Source: Erythrophleum ivorense (taxonomy: Eukaryota; Streptophyta; Magnoliopsida; Fabales; Fabaceae). From it: a DNA stretch of 64,000 bases. The stretch covers positions 21,390,701 through 21,454,700 of the forward strand of contig JAIUCV010000009.1 in the NCBI GenBank assembly GCA_026724425.1, given 5' to 3'. Numbering within the stretch: the first letter of the stretch is position 1; each line of letters starts with the position of its first letter. This document shows positions 59,954-64,000 of the stretch, one piece after another. The notes beneath the pieces were generated by a model, which ran no database searches, was not told the DNA's origin, and saw nothing but the letters and a program-made list of their open reading frames with translations. The position numbers were made by a program, and so were the translations under genes.

Positions 59954-61680
59954 TATGACTAATCCCAATCATAATTCTTATATTTTGGGTATTTAATAAA
60001 TATTATTTCCTAAGTGATTTTACTTAGGTACTATACTAAATTTTAAATTACAATATTTCCTATCATAAATATTACTATTCAATATTTATATGGATATATA
60101 TATAATTTCATTCCCTATTGTCCTATTAAAATTTCCTAGCCTGAAAAGTTTTAAGGTGATCACTTTTCTGGAACCTTTCTACACTAATTCATGCGTAATT
60201 AAAATTCTTAAGCATTTCTAGTAAATTTTTTCCTCATAGAAGGAAAATTCTTCTCATGCACAATTTATAACTTATCACAATAAATTCTAATTTCGATTAT
60301 TCATACAATTTACTAAAAACTAAAATTTCACTAAAATACATACAATTTTCAAATTTAATTATTCATTGAAAGAAAAATTAAAAATTAATATATTTTATGT
60401 CATTACTCATTTTATCATAAGAAAAAGGATGATGTTACGTCATCCACATGCAGACCTGCTTTGTCACCCTCCTCCACTGTTGCTCGTCTCTCTCCATTTG
60501 GTTGTCGTGAATCAAAGCGCTTATTGCTCCTATATGTTATTTTTAATGTTTGATAGCTGTATGTATATATACGGTGAATTTGATCACAAACACTTCAACA
60601 AATTTTACTAAAAAATGTATTCATTAATATATTGAGAATATTTTGAAAATTTGTGATTTCTCGTTATATTTGCTCAGTGGTTCAAGTTGATGGGTTGAGC
60701 AAGACCTCCTTGTTGGCCCTTTGGGAACTTCCAACCTAATTTGGCGCGCTCAACGAAACTACAGTGCTGCCAATTTTTTTCTTATTCAAGGATCCCTTTT
60801 TCTCATATTAGATCCTCTTTTAAATTGGATTGGGTAAGACTTACCACTGTTTTATACTTTTATTATTACATTTTTTTAATAAAAATTAGTGTCCAAACCC
60901 GTAGTAAAATAATTATTAATACAAATTTTATTTATTAAATAATAAGGCAACTTTATCTGCACAATTTATAAATATAATTAATATATAAGTGTGATAAATG
61001 AAATATGATATGAAATATACAAAAATAGATTACGAGCATATTATTTAAATAAATGCCAAACATATATGTTGAAAACAAATGTACAGTTGGATAAAATTTA
61101 AATACACCCTAAAAAATTGTCGTTGACTGTTTGTTCCTATGTTTTAGTTCTAATTTTGTCATTGAAGAAAATTTGTAATTATAAATAGAAAAAATTATAT
61201 TTGATCTTATTTCAATCTTTAGTTTTTAACAAATGATAAATTAAACTCTATTTAAATATCCAATAAGGTTTCTCTTTTGGTTTATACCGCATTTGTTGTG
61301 CAAATTCTTTATCTGTGCCTCGTCTCTAAACTCACAGGTGTTTTATATATTGCAATGTTTCTATCCTATTCAACTCAACGCATTAAAAAAAGCCTTAAGA
61401 CTCAAAGTCAACAATATTTTTATAATACATATTAATTAGACCTTTTAAAAATTATCATTCCAAAACTTATCAATACTTCCATAACTGATCTCTAATCAAG
61501 TTCACAATGAGATATAATTTCCTCCATATTTCCTTCCCTATCTATTACACAAATTAATTTTTTATCCTTGCTCCATCCTTGAAATTGCAAAAATTCCATT
61601 TCTAACTCTGTCCCATCCCATTCAACACATCAAACAAATCTTGCTATTCAAATTAAGTTAACAATGAGTATAGAGATTTT
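59954..61680. other. AT-rich intergenic DNA
   Basis: No supported gene. A GC-richer part at about 60430-60560 (ACGTCATCCACATGC, CTCCTCCACTGTTGC) and one at about 60670-60770 (TTGGGAACTTCC, TTGGCGCGC) stand out but contain no alignable domain. The TTTGCTCAGTGGTTC at 60668-60682 resembles a tRNA A box, but no cloverleaf follows. Confidence 0.4.
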
Positions 61681-61686
61681 ATTATC

Positions 61687-62015
61687 ACTACAAAAAAATA
61701 CTAGATTTGCGATGGAATTTTGTGGCGGAATTAATTTCTGTCGCAAGTTCGCGACAAATTCGTTACAAAATCCATTGCAAAATTTTGCGATAGAATTACT
61801 GATGGAAAGTTTTCGTCGCTAATCCGTCGCAAATCAATTTAGCAACGAAAATCAACAACAAAATTTTCTATCGCTAAGGAATAGGATAGCTAATTCCGAT
61901 ATTGTGATGGAATTCTGTAACGGTAAATTCTGTCGATAATTTGTGATGAAATTAGCGACGGAATTTCCGTCACAAAATTTTTTTTGTCACTAATCCATTG
62001 CAAATTCCGTTGCAA
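61687..62015 (+). mobile_element. CACTA transposon terminus with subterminal repeats
   Basis: CACTACAAAAAAATACTAG at 61687 is the typical outer end of plant CACTA (En/Spm) elements. Behind it, words such as GCGACGGAATTTCCGTC, TCGCAAATC and GCGACAAATTCG repeat in both orientations over 320 bp, as in transposase-binding subterminal regions. The opposite end (TTTTTTGTAGTG) is not seen in the window. The element either continues past the right edge or is truncated. No transposase frame. Confidence 0.7.
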
Positions 62016-62060
62016 ATCTTAATTTTAATTTTTTAATAATTTATACGATATAATGATTTA

Positions 62061-62093
62061 TATATATATATATACATCTCTCTCTCTCTCTTG
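62061..62093. repeat. TA and CT microsatellite
   Basis: A (TA)n run is followed by ACATCTCTCTCTCTCTC. Confidence 0.85.
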
Positions 62094-62099
62094 GAAATG

Positions 62100-63050
62100 A
62101 TTTAAATATTATTAATTTTATAGAAACCTTTAATAATTTATATAATATAATTTAAATTATATATTAATAATTTAATAAAAAAATGAGATAAATACTAATA
62201 TGCTTAATTATTCTATGGTCAATAAGGGGTCTTTGTTTTTATTCAAAATTTAAAAATTTACCATTTTAAATCATATATTAAAATAAATATAGAATATATT
62301 TAATTAATTAGAAATAGAAAAAACTTTTCAAATCTAAAATCATAATTTAAATAAATGAATATAAGGAATGATTTTACTAAAAATATAAAAAATAATAAAA
62401 AGTAAGAAATAAATAAAAATCAAATAAATATTCAACTCAAAAAGGAAAAAAGATAAATAATATTAGAAAAATGTGACAATATGTCTCTTTTTCAGGATTT
62501 TACAGATATTAAAAATAGCTCCATTCATCCAATATGCTTCAATTATACCACCTGTCGCTCACCTCTCTCATCTCCTAATTGGTTTCTCTTCTTTGTTATG
62601 CTGTTAACTCTTGGTTAAAATCATACTTTCTTTCTTTTGTCTTTCTGTTTCTTTCTATATTTGCTTGATTGATCGTGTTAAGGTTTTTCTTTCTCCAAAA
62701 ATTAAAACTTTATCTCATTTAAATATCAAATCTCTAGAATTCTCTCAAAAGAAGCAAAAGACTAAATACTCACTCTCAAGTGAATGGAAGGCAAAATCTA
62801 ATATGTATCACATTATAAATTTGTGGGAGGAGAGGAGATCTGCCCACTTTCAAATGAATGTAGCTAAATTTTCATTGTTAATAAGCCAGTTAATTTTGTA
62901 TACAATCCTCCCCCCGATTTTTGAATAAATTCTATTTATATGAAATCTTAAACAAATTGATTTGATCAAAAGCTCCATAAAAAATGACTTGATGGACACA
63001 CTATTGCAAGCCAATTACTTTTACTAATGTTGGCAGTTTGACAGCCGTAA
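62100..63050. other. AT-rich DNA before a primer-like site, no gene called
   Basis: Very AT-rich. The 105-codon frame at 62611-62928 (plus) is lysine-, serine- and isoleucine-rich, begins with a hydrophobic stretch (FFCLSVSFYICLI) and has no known relatives that I can see. It could be a short-exon remnant, but nothing around it supports a gene. The stretch may include the end of an LTR if the primer site at 63058 is real. Confidence 0.3.
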
Positions 63051-63057
63051 GTAAAAT

Positions 63058-63077
63058 TTTGGCGCCATTGTTGGGAA
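63058..63077 (+). other. Athila/Tat-like primer-binding site
   Basis: TTTGGCGCCATTGTTGGGAA closely resembles TTTGGCGCCGTTGCCGGGGA, which follows the 5' LTR in Athila/Tat gypsy elements (tRNA-Asp primer). All differences are transitions. The upstream LTR end cannot be fixed and does not match family C. The element would continue past the right edge. Confidence 0.5.
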
Positions 63078-64000
63078 GCTAATTAATTATAATCAATTAG
63101 ATTAGGAATTTTATTGTTTTCAATATCAATCTAGTTTTCTTACTTTGTTTATCTTTATTAATTTTTATTATTCAATAATCAAATTTTTATTGGCAGAGAG
63201 TTAATAAAACAACAAATTACACTTTTAATAATTTATTAAATAATATGTGAATATTTTTTGGAAAGAATGTTAAAAAAAGTCAATATTAAAATCATATTTA
63301 AAGGATGAAAACAATGTTTTCGTTTAAAAAATTTAAATTCAACAATAATCATATCTAAATTTTGAAGCATAAGCAAAAATTTGTATATATTTTTGAATTT
63401 TCCCTATTTATACTTATCCCCTTGAATTGTTGTATATCCTTTTCCCCCCTCCATTTTTGGTTTTTGCCAATTTAGCAAAACAAAAGGATAAATATCCTAA
63501 TATATAATTGTATAATACAATCTTTGTAGACCCTAAAGTAAAGAAAGTTAAAAACAAATTTAAAAAAATTAAAAGAAAACTACCTTTTAAAGGATAATGT
63601 TTGGCTTGTATATGTAGTGAAGTTGTTTCTTAGTCTTTTATATATATATATATATATATACTTGTGTTCTAAATAATAAGTTTAAAAATAAAAATATAAT
63701 TGAAGGATAAAAAATTATAACTGTAAATAAAAATTATCCTTAAAAAAATTAATTTTGTTGTATAGTTAAATTTTCTTGAATAATTTGTATTAATAATTAC
63801 AATTTTTGACCTTCCAATTATGTTTTTTTTTCGAACTTATCATTTGATGCTTAAATATATGATTTAAAAAAAAAAAAGCTATTTTCAACCTTAACTAGAT
63901 CCTTGCAGCCCACCTCCATAAGATTGCAAGGGATCCAAATCTAAATCCATCAATGTTTACTATTGAGTATTGACATGTATAACAAAAATAAAATAATAAT
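63078..64000. other. AT-rich window end, with a (TA)n microsatellite at 63640-63660
   Basis: Possible leader of the Athila/Tat-like element, with no gag frame visible. It contains a clean (TA)n run at about 63640-63660. Nothing else recognised. Confidence 0.4.

Noticed and set aside
60660..60740. Possible tRNA or tRNA-derived SINE (TTTGCTCAGTGGTTC)
   Set aside because: No acceptor stem, anticodon arm or well-placed B box follows, and no poly-A or TSD for a SINE was seen.
62611..62928. 105-codon frame with hydrophobic start
   Set aside because: AT-driven composition, no recognisable family, and no neighbouring exon or promoter signal I could defend.

Overview
This is repeat-rich, AT-rich nuclear DNA from a flowering plant. 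The signs are giant Ty3/gypsy-type LTRs, an Ogre/Tat-like primer site, a plant-type L1 ORF2 remnant, a hAT-like MITE, a CACTA terminus and a Helitron-like 3' end. I cannot name the species. I find no intact host gene, no tRNA or rRNA and no CRISPR array. Nearly all open frames are chance frames inside long terminal repeats.

Left part (1-14.4 kb): long LTRs inserted into one another. Three LTR families account for most of it. Family A is about 3.5-3.8 kb (ends TGTAACGCC...GGTGTTACA). Family B is about 2.7-2.8 kb (ends TGTAACACY...TYRYNACA). Family C is 2.0-2.9 kb (ends TGATAAG...TCA). At the left edge a B end sits in A1, A1 in A2, A2 in A3 and A3 in A4; their left ends lie outside the window. 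C1 (7688-9697) and A7 (10909-14368) follow, each with an exact 5-bp target-site duplication (TSD).

Middle part (14.5-33.5 kb): one LTR, A8, has been expanded to 19 kb by nested insertions. A5 lies in A8 and itself contains C2 and A6; B1 and C3 are also in A8. Every unit has an exact 5-bp TSD, so the order can be read directly: A8 first, then A5, B1 and C3, then C2 and A6 inside A5. The sequence outside A7 and A8 at 33.5-34.6 kb is the 3' end of an older gypsy element on the minus strand (end of pol plus LTR promoter).

Right part (34.6-64 kb): a B-type LTR (B3) inserted in an L1 LINE ORF2 remnant (36.2-37.6 kb, minus); AT-rich DNA ending in a Helitron-like hairpin; an Ogre/Tat-like LTR of about 4 kb with its primer-binding site (40.6-44.6 kb); its decayed internal region, interrupted by B2 (45249-48088) and ending in two tandem arrays (about 100-bp and about 27-bp units); then a hAT-like MITE, CACTA-like subterminal repeats, two poorly resolved LTR-like stretches, a CACTA end, microsatellites and an Athila/Tat-like primer site near the right edge.

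All nine TSD-confirmed LTR units are solo LTRs; no two-LTR element is complete here. Points of most interest are a 66-codon cysteine-rich frame kept in two diverged A copies, G-box motifs and strong length variation in the U3 of family C, CpG decay that separates old from young B copies, and splice-donor-like CAAG/GTAA sites recurring in unrelated LTR families.
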